In this document: positions 8,892-17,150 of the stretch, piece after piece
Layout of the letters: every line of letters begins with the position of its first letter
Position numbering within the stretch: position 1 is the first letter of the stretch
Origin: Candidatus Gastranaerophilales bacterium
GTDB lineage: Bacteria > Cyanobacteriota > Vampirovibrionia > Gastranaerophilales > Gastranaerophilaceae
NCBI GenBank assembly: GCA_944326545.1
Contig: CALVEH010000002.1
Coordinates: 124,001-188,000, forward strand
Reading direction: 5' to 3'
DNA length: 64,000 nucleotides
Notes under the pieces: model-generated
The model's database searches: none
What the model was told of the DNA's origin: nothing
Seen by the model: only the letters and a program-made list of their open reading frames with translations
Made by a program: the position numbers and the translations under genes

Positions 8892-9151
8892 GCGAGCTTG
8901 TTAAATTTCAAACCGACCTCATCTAATAAGTCTTCAAATTCAAAATTTCTACTGTCATCAATGTCAAATACGTAGTTGTTTTTGTCAATTTGATTCTTTG
9001 CGTTCATTTTGCATAACAATTCCAATTCATTATCAGCCATAGCAATAGAATAACCAAGCGAAATTAAATGATCGGGATTTTGCAAATCAATGTCGTTACC
9101 CTTTACAAGATATTTACTTCCAAATGAAATATTTTGTCTACCTATTTCCAT
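8888..9151 (-). CDS. Small soluble protein, unknown
   Basis: An 87-residue protein that I do not recognise. It is acidic, with no signal or membrane segment. The segment DIDDSRNFEFEDLLDEVGLKF at the end looks helical. It converges on the helicase gene and the two stop codons overlap by 4 bp (8888-8891), so the coding ends are read on both strands. It is kept as a gene because the codon pattern is like its neighbours and it fills the gap exactly; it could still be spurious. Confidence 0.5.
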   Translation of the reverse strand: MEIGRQNISFGSKYLVKGNDIDLQNPDHLISLGYSIAMADNELELLCKMNAKNQIDKNNYVFDIDDSRNFEFEDLLDEVGLKFNKLA

Positions 9152-9246
9152 ACAAAAGACCTATCTGTTATTGCACACAAGAGTAACAACCGTAAAATTT
9201 ATTTTTTGCTAATGAGTATACAAAATTTACGTTATTTTACAATCAA

Positions 9247-10368
9247 TTAAAAACCGATAAGCATTGAAAGCTCAGAATATGGACGCCCAAGCGTTTTTGC
9301 AACATCAGCATTAGTCAGCTTACCTTGGAAAGTATTAATACCTTTATATAACTCTGGTGTTGATTTAACAGCCGCAATAAATCCTTTTGTAGCAAGTTTC
9401 AATATATAAGGCATAGTATAGTTATTTAAAGATATAGCTGCAGTTCTTGCAACACAACTAGGCATATTAGGTACAGCATAGTGAACAACACCGTGTTTTT
9501 CAAACACAGGCGAATCTATAGTTGTAGGTTCTTTTATCGTTTCTACAATACCACCTTCGTCTATAGATACATCAACTATAACAGAACCCTTTTTCATAGA
9601 CTTAACCATATCTTCTGTTATCAATATAGGCGTTCTTTGAGAAGGAACAAGCACTGCGCCAATAACAATATCTGCTCTTTGAATGTATTTTTCAAGATTA
9701 TAGCGATTGGAAATAATCGTACTTATTTTTCCATTCAAAGTTCTTTCAATTTCAATCAATTTTGAAGGATCAACATCAGTCACGGTAACATTAGCACCCA
9801 TACCAACAGCTATCTTAGCCGCATTTGTGCCTACAATACCAGCACCAATAATTAAAACTCTGCAAGGATAAACCCCTGGCACACCGCCAAGCAATTTGCC
9901 AACACCGCCAAAATCATTATGCAAGTATCTGGCACCAATTTGTACAGACATTTTTCCGGCAATTTCACTCATTGGGAACAACGCAGGTCTTGAGCCATCC
10001 TCTCTTTGTATTGTTTCATACGCAACAGATGTTATTTTCTTTTTCAAAAGAACATCAACAAGCTCAGGCTCTACAGACAAGTGAAAATAAGTTATAACTG
10101 TTTGCCCGTTCTTTAGTAAAGCATACTCCTCTTTTTGAAGCTCTTTAACTTTAACTATAATTTCTGACTTTTCATAAATTTCTTGTGCAGAATCAACAAC
10201 TTTAGCCCCTACAGCAAGATAATCCTCATCGGTAAAACCAATCATTTTACCTGCATCTTTTTGAACATAGACAACATTATCATTATCAATCAATGTTTTT
10301 ACGGAAGACGGTATTAACGATACCCTGTTTTCACAGCTTTTAATTTCCTTAGGAACACCAATAATCAT
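9247..10368 (-). CDS. ald: Alanine dehydrogenase
   Basis: A 373-residue protein of normal length. It starts MIIGVPKEIKSCENRVSLIP, the family opening, with substrate residues in RVSLIP and in the VITYFHLS segment (histidine). The Rossmann motif GAGIVGTNAAKIAVGMGANV lies near residue 173, and a conserved MPSCVARTAA segment is present. It catalyses reversible NAD-linked deamination of L-alanine to pyruvate and ammonia in the cytoplasm, useful for alanine fermentation or ammonia assimilation. The start has a strong GGAGGT site. It follows pyrF by 26 nt on the same strand and probably ends the thrS-led operon, though a separate transcript is possible. Confidence 0.95.
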   Translation of the reverse strand: MIIGVPKEIKSCENRVSLIPSSVKTLIDNDNVVYVQKDAGKMIGFTDEDYLAVGAKVVDSAQEIYEKSEIIVKVKELQKEEYALLKNGQTVITYFHLSVEPELVDVLLKKKITSVAYETIQREDGSRPALFPMSEIAGKMSVQIGARYLHNDFGGVGKLLGGVPGVYPCRVLIIGAGIVGTNAAKIAVGMGANVTVTDVDPSKLIEIERTLNGKISTIISNRYNLEKYIQRADIVIGAVLVPSQRTPILITEDMVKSMKKGSVIVDVSIDEGGIVETIKEPTTIDSPVFEKHGVVHYAVPNMPSCVARTAAISLNNYTMPYILKLATKGFIAAVKSTPELYKGINTFQGKLTNADVAKTLGRPYSELSMLIGF

Positions 10369-10394
10369 TAATACCTCCTTATCAAAATGATTAA

Positions 10395-11153
10395 TTAAAC
10401 TTCCAACATTTTAGATGCTTCTTCAATTTCATCGATTATTAAATTTGCTGCAGCAATAGGATCATCAGCAGCTGTAATAGGTCTTCCGACAACCATATAG
10501 TCAACGCCTGAACGAATAGCGTCAGCAGGTGTAACAACTCTTATTTGGTCGTTAACAACAGACCAAGTAGGACGGATTGCAGGACACAAAATTATAAATT
10601 CATCAGAAAACTCTTTTCTTATTTTCTTAGCCTCAGATGCACTTGCAATAACACCATCGATGCCAGATTCTTTAGCCAAATATGTTAAATGTGCAACATA
10701 CTCATCAATATTCATTTTTACGTTTAACTCTTCAGTCAAAGTACGTTGACCAAAGCTTGAAAGTAATGTTACACCTAAAATAGTAGGATTAGGCTGTTCG
10801 AATTTTTTGGCAGTTTCTCTTGCAACTTTAACAGTTGTCTTTAACATCTTTGAACCACCTGCAAGATGTGCACTAAATGTAGTAACACCTCTTTTTACGA
10901 GATTTGATGCAGCTTTAGCAACTGTTGAAGGAATATCGTGGAATTTAGCATCAAAATATACATTACCACCATTATTCTTAATCAATTCAACAGCCTGATA
11001 TCCGCAAGAAAGATACAATTGCGGACCAATTTTAAAGCAACCTACATAATCTTTTAATAAAGTAACTAATCTTTCAACTTCTTCTAAAGAATCTGTATCA
11101 AGTGCCAAAACTATTCTGTCTTTTGCCGATAAATTTTTATTACTAAAACCCAT
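10395..11153 (-). CDS. pyrF: Orotidine 5'-phosphate decarboxylase
   Basis: A 252-residue protein that decarboxylates OMP to UMP, the last step of de novo pyrimidine synthesis. The catalytic DxKxxD signature is DAKFHDIP (D68, K70, D73 from the chosen start), preceded by VLALDTDS and FKIGPQLYLS and followed by CPAIRP, VTPADAI and YMVVGRPITAADDP. This is the long-type PyrF with an intact active site. A TTG two codons upstream could also start translation; the ATG at 11153 is preferred, though its ribosome site is weak. It lies 69 nt after the hypothetical gene and 26 nt before ald. Confidence 0.95.
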   Translation of the reverse strand: MGFSNKNLSAKDRIVLALDTDSLEEVERLVTLLKDYVGCFKIGPQLYLSCGYQAVELIKNNGGNVYFDAKFHDIPSTVAKAASNLVKRGVTTFSAHLAGGSKMLKTTVKVARETAKKFEQPNPTILGVTLLSSFGQRTLTEELNVKMNIDEYVAHLTYLAKESGIDGVIASASEAKKIRKEFSDEFIILCPAIRPTWSVVNDQIRVVTPADAIRSGVDYMVVGRPITAADDPIAAANLIIDEIEEASKMLEV

Positions 11154-11222
11154 ACCCAATCCATAAAATACTATAGCTCTTCAAATATATCACTATAATC
11201 AGCTATTTGCAAGTATTATACA

Positions 11223-11681
11223 TTATTTACAAAAAGTTTTGTACAGCCCAAAAGACCTTCCTCTTGGTGGTCTGTAACTTAATGAAAAATATACCTCAGT
11301 TTTGATAATAAAACCAAATTGTCTTTCTTGTACATCATTAAAATCTTCGCAATTTAAATCAAAAATTCCCATAACAAGGCCATTTGGTGATTTATAAACG
11401 CCCATATGTCTGTTATACAAGCTCCATAAAGACTTGGAATCATAATACCAACCATTAGGTAATTTTTTCCAAACAGCAGTATTTTCATTAAAATGCAACA
11501 TATTAGCATCAATCAAGAAAGAAGCAACATTTTCCTTCATATCATCACTTCTTGATTGGCTATACTTTGCCATACTGTTTGCAACAGAATAAAGCTGCCT
11601 GCCAATTTCTGCATTAGAACGAGCAAAAACAGGTAAGCCTGCAATAAGCAAAATTAAAAAGAAAACGCTTTTTTTTAGCAT
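11223..11681 (-). CDS. Secreted protein, unknown
   Basis: A 152-residue protein. Residues 1-20 are a signal peptide (KKSVFFLILLIAGLPVFA followed by a charged stretch), so the mature protein is periplasmic or exported. The body is rich in Tyr, Trp and Phe (GWYYDSKSLWSLYNRH), with two cysteines near residues 110 and 151 that could pair. I do not recognise the family. Its first 7 bases overlap the end of tsaD, so it is translated from the same messenger. The link with tsaD looks positional rather than functional. Confidence 0.7.
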   Translation of the reverse strand: MLKKSVFFLILLIAGLPVFARSNAEIGRQLYSVANSMAKYSQSRSDDMKENVASFLIDANMLHFNENTAVWKKLPNGWYYDSKSLWSLYNRHMGVYKSPNGLVMGIFDLNCEDFNDVQERQFGFIIKTEVYFSLSYRPPRGRSFGLYKTFCK

Positions 11682-12736
11682 CTTGAGAAAACTTCAATTT
11701 CCAACGAATCCATTGTATTAGCAAGAAAATATGCAGAACTTGCTATCATAGAAGCATTGTCGGTACAATATTTCATCGCAGGAGCAAAAATCTTGTACCC
11801 TTTATCTTCAAGAGCGAAAAATTTCTTTCTAATCTCAGAATTAGCAGCAACACCACCACCAAGAACAATCTGCTTTATTCCGTATTTTTCTGCAGCCTTA
11901 ACTGTCTTTTTAAACAAAGTCGAAGTTATGCACTCTTGAAAACTAGCTGCTACATCTTCTTTAGGAATTGCACCATGTTCTTTTTCTAGCTTTCTTGTTA
12001 GATTCAAAACAGCCGTTTTCAAACCTGAAAAACTGAAATCAAACTCACCTTGAACTTTTGCCTCAGGAAGTTTGTAAGCTTTCGGATTACCGTTTGGAGC
12101 CATTCTATCCAAATTTAACCCGCCAGGATATGGCAAACCTAACAATCTTGCGACTTTGTCATAAGCTTCACCGGTTGCGTCATCAATTGTCTCTCCAATT
12201 ATTTGTTGATTTAAATAATCATCAACCTTAATAATTTGAGTATGACCGCCACTGACCAATAATGCTATCATCGGCGGTTTTAAATCAGTATCTATATAGT
12301 TAGCACAAACATGGGCATTAAGATGATTTACACCGATAAAAGGTTTGTCATAAGTAACAGCCAAAGCCTTAGCTGCATTAAGACCAACAAGTAAAGAACC
12401 GACTAAACCAGGGCCTACTGTTGCAGCTATAGCTGTGATATCAGCAGGTTTTAAACCTGATTGTTCAAAAGCTTCTTCTATAATCAAGTTAACAGCATCA
12501 AGGTGTTCTCTTGCTGCAACTTCAGGAACAACACCGCCAAATTCACGATGTGTCTTAATCTGAGAAGCTACAACGTTAGCTAAAACCTCTCTACCGTTTT
12601 TGACAATAGCACACGCCGTTTCATCACAGCTGGACTCTAATGCCATTATGATAATATCTTCGTCAACATCAGGGCCGATAAAAACAGACTCACCTGATAT
12701 TGGCTTTTTGAATTCTTTTACAAGTTTATTTGTCAT
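11675..12736 (-). CDS. tsaD: tRNA threonylcarbamoyladenosine transferase TsaD
   Basis: A 353-residue protein of the Kae1/TsaD family, which transfers threonylcarbamoyl to A37 of ANN-decoding tRNAs. Motifs seen are ALESSCDETACAIV, VVPEVAAREHLD, the metal-binding GVNHLNAHVCA (H138, H142), LLVSGGHTQI and a terminal CTDNASMIA. The N-terminus carries about 28 extra residues before the usual TsaD start. An internal ATG just before ALESSCDET (codon 31) would give the usual length, so the true start may be there. It follows thrS by 6 nt. Both proteins serve threonine and tRNA biology, a sensible pairing. Confidence 0.95.
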   Translation of the reverse strand: MTNKLVKEFKKPISGESVFIGPDVDEDIIIMALESSCDETACAIVKNGREVLANVVASQIKTHREFGGVVPEVAAREHLDAVNLIIEEAFEQSGLKPADITAIAATVGPGLVGSLLVGLNAAKALAVTYDKPFIGVNHLNAHVCANYIDTDLKPPMIALLVSGGHTQIIKVDDYLNQQIIGETIDDATGEAYDKVARLLGLPYPGGLNLDRMAPNGNPKAYKLPEAKVQGEFDFSFSGLKTAVLNLTRKLEKEHGAIPKEDVAASFQECITSTLFKKTVKAAEKYGIKQIVLGGGVAANSEIRKKFFALEDKGYKIFAPAMKYCTDNASMIASSAYFLANTMDSLEIEVFSRC

Positions 12737-12742
12737 AAGTGC

Positions 12743-14692
12743 CTATACTTTATTTTTAATATCTTCTAACAGCATAGCTTCAAAATCATCAACAGATTTA
12801 GTTCCAACAGGACCTTCACCGCGTTTTCTTATTGCAACTGTACCATCTGCCATTTCTTTATCACCTACAACTACAACATAAGGAATTTTCTTATCTTGCA
12901 ATGCTTCTCTTATCTTGTAATTCATACTTTCAGAACGATCATCAAGAGTTACTCTGATACCTGCATTTCTAAGTTGTTTATATACTTTTTCCGCATAATC
13001 AGTATGTTTTTCGTTAGAAATAGGAACAACTGCAACCTGAGTTGGCGCTAACCATAATGGGAACGCACCGGCATAGTGTTCAATCAAAATACCGTGGAAT
13101 CTTTCCATTGAACCGAATATAACCCTGTGTAACATAACAGGAGTTTTCATTTGTCCGTCTTTATCTTGGTATTTAATTTCAAATCTTTCAGGAAGGTTGA
13201 AGTCTAGCTGGATGGTAGCACATTGCCAAGTTCTGCCAATAGCGTCTTTTACCTTAAAGTCTATTTTAGGACCGTAGAAAGCACCATCGCCTTCGTTGAT
13301 TTCATACTTCATACCACGTCTGTCCATAGCTTCTTTAAGGCCTGCCTCTGCTCTGTTCCAGTTTTCAATTTCACCAACATAGCTTTCAGGACGAGTTGAC
13401 AATTCAACTTCAAAATCCATTTTAAAGATAGCCATTGTATCAGCTACAAAATCAATAATTTCATTAATTTCATCAACTAATTGTTCAGGTGTACAGAAAA
13501 TGTGAGCATCGTCTTGAGTAAAGCCTTGTACACGAGTTAAACCTGCAAGAGCGCCTGAATGTTCTTTTCTGTAAACTGTACCCAACTCAGCCATTCTCAA
13601 TGGTAAAGAACGATAAGAATGTCTGTTTGCTTGATAAATCAAAATATGGAAAGGACAATTCATTGGTTTTAAAATAAATTGATCTTCTGAATCGTCTTCT
13701 TTTTGAATAAAGAACATATTTTCTCTGTAGTGATCAGCGTGACCTGAAATTTCCCATAATTTAGATTTAGCAATATGTGGAGTATTGACTATTACATAGC
13801 CTCTTTTTCTGTGTTCTGTTCTCCAATAATTTTCTATTTCTTCTCTTACAACAGCTAGGTTTGGATGCCACAATACAAGACCACCGCCTAATTCTTCTCT
13901 GGTTGAGAACAAATCAAGTTTAGCTCCTAATTTTCTGTGGTCACGTTTTTCAGCCTCTTCAAGCATTGTTAAGTATGCTTTTAAATCATCTTTTGACCAA
14001 AATGCTGTAGCATAGATTCTTTGAAGCATTTTATTCTTAGCATCGCCTCTCCAGTAAGCACCTGCAACCTTCATCAATTTAAAAGCTTTGATGAAAGAAG
14101 TATTTGGCAAATGTGGACCAGCACAAAGGTCATTGAATAAAGACTTACCTTCGCTGTTTTTAGTCAAGAACAATGTTGGTTTATGATTTCTGTGTTCTTC
14201 TAAAAGTTCAGCCTTATATATTTCGCCTTGAGATTTAAATTCGTTTATTTGAGCATCAACATCCGGAATAAGATATTTTTCAAAAGTAAGATTTTGTTTA
14301 ACAATCTCATTCATCTTATCTTCGATTTTTTTCAAATCTTCTTCAGTAAAAGTATGACCATCCAAGTCGAAGTCGTAATAGAAACCGTTTTCAATAGCAG
14401 GACCTATTGCAAGCTTAGCTTGAGGGAACAGTTCTATAACAGCCTGTGCCATAACGTGAGAAGTTGAGTGTCTCATTATATGCAATGTTTCAGGATCTTT
14501 AGAGGTAAGGATTTTAACTTTGTCACCATCAGACAACGTCGTTCTAATGTCTTTTACTTCACCATTTATTTCAAGTGCAACAGCATTCTTTGCAAGACCT
14601 TCACTGATTGTTTTAGCTAAGTCAAAACCGTTAGCTTTTTCTTGTAATGAAATTTTTGAGTTGTCAGGTAAAATTACCTCGATGTTAGACAT
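12743..14692 (-). CDS. thrS: Threonine--tRNA ligase
   Basis: A 649-residue full-length bacterial threonyl-tRNA synthetase. In order it has an N-terminal TGS domain (about 1-65), the editing domain with MRHSTSHVMAQA (HxxxH), and the class II catalytic core with PMNCPFHI, the motif 2 arginine region RMAELGTVYRKEHSG and the VMLHRVIFGSMER segment. The C-terminal anticodon-binding domain (from about 540) contains VVVVGDKEM. It charges tRNA-Thr and clears Ser-tRNA-Thr. The start has an AAGGGGAT site. It heads the leftward operon thrS-tsaD-hypothetical-pyrF(-ald). I see no T-box in the short upstream region shared with rpaB. Confidence 0.98.
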   Translation of the reverse strand: MSNIEVILPDNSKISLQEKANGFDLAKTISEGLAKNAVALEINGEVKDIRTTLSDGDKVKILTSKDPETLHIMRHSTSHVMAQAVIELFPQAKLAIGPAIENGFYYDFDLDGHTFTEEDLKKIEDKMNEIVKQNLTFEKYLIPDVDAQINEFKSQGEIYKAELLEEHRNHKPTLFLTKNSEGKSLFNDLCAGPHLPNTSFIKAFKLMKVAGAYWRGDAKNKMLQRIYATAFWSKDDLKAYLTMLEEAEKRDHRKLGAKLDLFSTREELGGGLVLWHPNLAVVREEIENYWRTEHRKRGYVIVNTPHIAKSKLWEISGHADHYRENMFFIQKEDDSEDQFILKPMNCPFHILIYQANRHSYRSLPLRMAELGTVYRKEHSGALAGLTRVQGFTQDDAHIFCTPEQLVDEINEIIDFVADTMAIFKMDFEVELSTRPESYVGEIENWNRAEAGLKEAMDRRGMKYEINEGDGAFYGPKIDFKVKDAIGRTWQCATIQLDFNLPERFEIKYQDKDGQMKTPVMLHRVIFGSMERFHGILIEHYAGAFPLWLAPTQVAVVPISNEKHTDYAEKVYKQLRNAGIRVTLDDRSESMNYKIREALQDKKIPYVVVVGDKEMADGTVAIRKRGEGPVGTKSVDDFEAMLLEDIKNKV

Positions 14693-14781
14693 TATTTTAT
14701 CCCCTTTTTTAATTATCCTAATAACTTTATAACACCAGCAAAAAACTAATGCAAACTTGTCAATTGTCCGCCTATGTTAAG

Positions 14782-14849
14782 TTGACTATATGAAAAAATT
14801 GTAATATAATTTAAAAAAAATCAATATTTTGTAATATTTTTATTACAAA
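14782..14849 (+). promoter_or_regulatory. rpaB promoter with a palindrome just downstream
   Basis: TTGACT (14782-14787), a 17-bp spacer and TATAAT (14805-14810) form a near-consensus sigma70 promoter pointing at rpaB. TTTGTAATA (14828-14836) and TATTACAAA (14841-14849) form a perfect inverted repeat with a 4-bp centre at about +12 to +33. This is a position suited to repression. The TTACAAA half-site resembles the KTTACAWW half of the cyanobacterial RpaB box (HLR1) but is not in the usual direct-repeat layout. Confidence 0.65.
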
Positions 14850-14903
14850 TTTATTTAGAACATGTGGTTTACAAAATAGGGTAAAGAAAGATAGGTTTTT
14901 AAC

Positions 14904-15656
14904 ATGTGTCCAAATAGTGAAATTCCTAATGAACAAACTGAAGCTAAGCAAAAGATATTAATTGCTGATGATGAAGCCAGTATCAGAAGAATTCTTGAAA
15001 CAAGACTCAGTATGATCGGCTATGATATAGTTACAGCTGCAGATGGTGAAGAAGCTGTAGCAGTTTTCAACAAAGAAAACCCTGACTTAGTTGTTTTAGA
15101 CGTAATGATGCCTAAAATGGACGGTTATGGCGTTTGTAGAGAAATCAGAAGAACATCTGATGTTCCTATCATTATATTAACAGCACTTGGTGATGTTTCT
15201 GAAAGAATCACAGGTCTTGAATTGGGTGCAGATGATTATGTTGTTAAACCTTTCAGCCCTAAAGAACTTGAAGCTCGTGTAAAATCTGTTTTAAGAAGAG
15301 CTACAAACAGAGAAATAGCTCCTTCAACAGGTAAAGTTACTAAAAACGTTATCACAACAGGTAACATCAAAATTGACACAGCGAGACGTCAAGTATTCAG
15401 AAAAAATGAAAGAATCAGACTTACAGGTATGGAATTCAGCCTTCTTGAATTGCTTGTTAATAACTCTGGTCAAGCATATTCAAGAAACGAAATTCTTCAA
15501 TATGTATGGGCTTATCCGCCAGATCATAGAATCGATACAAGAGTTGTTGACGTTCATATTTCAAGATTGCGTTCAAAACTCGAAACTGACCCGGCTAATC
15601 CGGAATTGATTCTTACAGCACGCGGTATCGGTTATATGTTCCAAAGAATATCTTAA
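14904..15656 (+). CDS. rpaB: OmpR/PhoB-type response regulator, RpaB orthologue
   Basis: A 250-residue protein. The receiver domain covers about residues 17-130, with phospho-acceptor D66 in VVLDVMMPKMDGYGVCREIR and the acidic pair in IADDEAS. The winged-helix DNA-binding domain covers about 155-250. The stretches LETRLSMIGY, LTALGDVSERITGLELGADD, VVKPFSPKELEARVKSVL, IRLTGMEFSLLELL and DVHISRLRSKLE match cyanobacterial RpaB almost word for word. In photosynthetic cyanobacteria RpaB, with the kinase Hik33/NblS, controls high-light and photosystem genes. None of those targets is visible here, so the regulon must differ. It has its own promoter and terminator and no kinase beside it. Confidence 0.93.
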   Translation: MCPNSEIPNEQTEAKQKILIADDEASIRRILETRLSMIGYDIVTAADGEEAVAVFNKENPDLVVLDVMMPKMDGYGVCREIRRTSDVPIIILTALGDVSERITGLELGADDYVVKPFSPKELEARVKSVLRRATNREIAPSTGKVTKNVITTGNIKIDTARRQVFRKNERIRLTGMEFSLLELLVNNSGQAYSRNEILQYVWAYPPDHRIDTRVVDVHISRLRSKLETDPANPELILTARGIGYMFQRIS

Positions 15657-15660
15657 AATA

Positions 15661-15688
15661 AAAAAGACCTCTCAAAAGAGGTCTTTTT
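15661..15688 (+). terminator. Bidirectional terminator between rpaB and the radical SAM gene
   Basis: AAAAAGACCTCT and AGAGGTCTTTTT form a perfect 12-bp stem with a CAAA loop. Runs of A and T flank it, so it works for rpaB and also for the convergent gene, whose stop codon overlaps its end. Confidence 0.9.
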
Positions 15689-17108
15689 ATTTACGCTTAT
15701 GAAGCTTATAAACAAAACTATTATCTAATGTATGAAACTTGTCAGAAGATTTATTCCTGTTGATATAATTTAGCTGTATGTCTGTTGGAATAACTCTTTG
15801 ATTATCTGATAAATACACTTTACCTGTTATATCAATCAGTTTTCCATAAAGTTCATCAAAAAAATCACTTTTTTTACCTAATTTTAAATCGACATATTGT
15901 TCATCAACAAAGTATGCTTTAGGAAAAATATCTTTAAAAGATTCCATATCCATATCGGGATTTCTTTTTAAAATCAATTTTTTTATTTTGTTAGAAGGAA
16001 CAATATTTGTATCAATATCAAAACCTTTAAGTTGAGCCTCACAGATATTTAATACGGTTTTTAAATCAAATTCATTTTTTATATAAGTTTTATGAGAAGA
16101 TAGATCGTCTATACATCTCTTACTAAAACTTTCGTATATATCATTTATAAGATTACGTAAAGCATCAATATTATACCCATGCATGTTTGGAATCGAATCA
16201 GGCAAAGCACGTGTAATTATGCCAAAATTTTTATTGCTCATAAGAGGAATAAATGTAAATAAAGCGTTAGACATTCTATCAACATATGCTTTATAAATTT
16301 TTTCAGATAGTTCAATATAACCTTTTTGCTTTAACTCAAGAGATTTTTCATACATTGAATGAAATGGATTAATAGAAACATTAAATTGATACAATTCATC
16401 CATTTTGTTTGGTTGTCTATAATATTCTATAATTTTTTCAGCTCTTTGTTGATAAATTTTACTCTTTGGATTCCAACCTGAAGTATCAAAAACACTTTTA
16501 ATATCAAAACCGTCTAATACAAGTTTATTTAATTCAGAAAACAAATGAATATTACCCAATGAATCTTTTGCGGCAATCTCCATACAGTCAGAATCAAATA
16601 CAAAAGCATTATATTTTATACCGGAATTTCTAACAAAATTTATACCAGTTCGATGCTTCAAAACATTAAAACCATCAGCTAAAGCTTTTATATCATCAAA
16701 TAAAACGCTGTTTACAGAAGAAGCATTTTCTTTTAAAGGTTTTTGAGCATTAGCATAACAATGTGTACATTTTGAATAACAACCTTGCTTTGCAATGATA
16801 GCGTGTAAATCCTTACCAATAAAAGAAATATCTTTTAAAGACAAGCCTTTAAATACAGGTATATCTCTTTGAATACCTTCTAACAAGTTCAAACTAAAAA
16901 AATCAGGGTTATGTGATTGAAAAAAAATTTTTGCTAAAGCTTTTTGAGAAGACAACAATAATTTTTGAGACATAGACAAGCTAATATCATCACTTGAGGT
17001 AGTTAAAGTATCCACATTTTTAGAAAAATATGTGCATAATAAAGGTTTTATTTGTTTAGTTTTATTTATAACAGTTTGCTTAATTAGCGGTAATTTATTA
17101 ATTCTCAT
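15687..17108 (-). CDS. Atypical radical SAM-like protein, unknown substrate
   Basis: A 473-residue protein. It has a CxxxCxxC cluster at C110, C114 and C117 (KQGCYSKCTHCYANAQ), the classic signature that ligates a 4Fe-4S cluster for radical S-adenosylmethionine chemistry. The cluster is far from the N-terminus, after about 105 residues of uncharacterised sequence, and the C-terminal half shows no SPASM or other auxiliary cysteine cluster that I can identify. FDTSGWNP and NVSINPFHSMY fit strands of the TIM barrel. The reaction cannot be told. It stands alone between rpaB and the fumarase gene on the minus strand. The radical SAM assignment rests mainly on the cysteine motif. Confidence 0.7.
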   Translation of the reverse strand: MRINKLPLIKQTVINKTKQIKPLLCTYFSKNVDTLTTSSDDISLSMSQKLLLSSQKALAKIFFQSHNPDFFSLNLLEGIQRDIPVFKGLSLKDISFIGKDLHAIIAKQGCYSKCTHCYANAQKPLKENASSVNSVLFDDIKALADGFNVLKHRTGINFVRNSGIKYNAFVFDSDCMEIAAKDSLGNIHLFSELNKLVLDGFDIKSVFDTSGWNPKSKIYQQRAEKIIEYYRQPNKMDELYQFNVSINPFHSMYEKSLELKQKGYIELSEKIYKAYVDRMSNALFTFIPLMSNKNFGIITRALPDSIPNMHGYNIDALRNLINDIYESFSKRCIDDLSSHKTYIKNEFDLKTVLNICEAQLKGFDIDTNIVPSNKIKKLILKRNPDMDMESFKDIFPKAYFVDEQYVDLKLGKKSDFFDELYGKLIDITGKVYLSDNQRVIPTDIQLNYINRNKSSDKFHTLDNSFVYKLHKRK

Positions 17109-17150
17109 TGTAAAAGGAATAAAACAGAAGAAAAAATAATTTGCTACATA

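Noticed and set aside
5760-9151. A defence island around the helicase-nuclease
   Set aside because: Only one candidate gene is present, with housekeeping genes on both sides and no methylase, toxin or mobile element.
14703-14903. T-box or other riboswitch before thrS
   Set aside because: The region is short and shared with the rpaB promoter; no T-box bulge (AGGGTGGNACCGCG-like) or antiterminator hairpin is seen.
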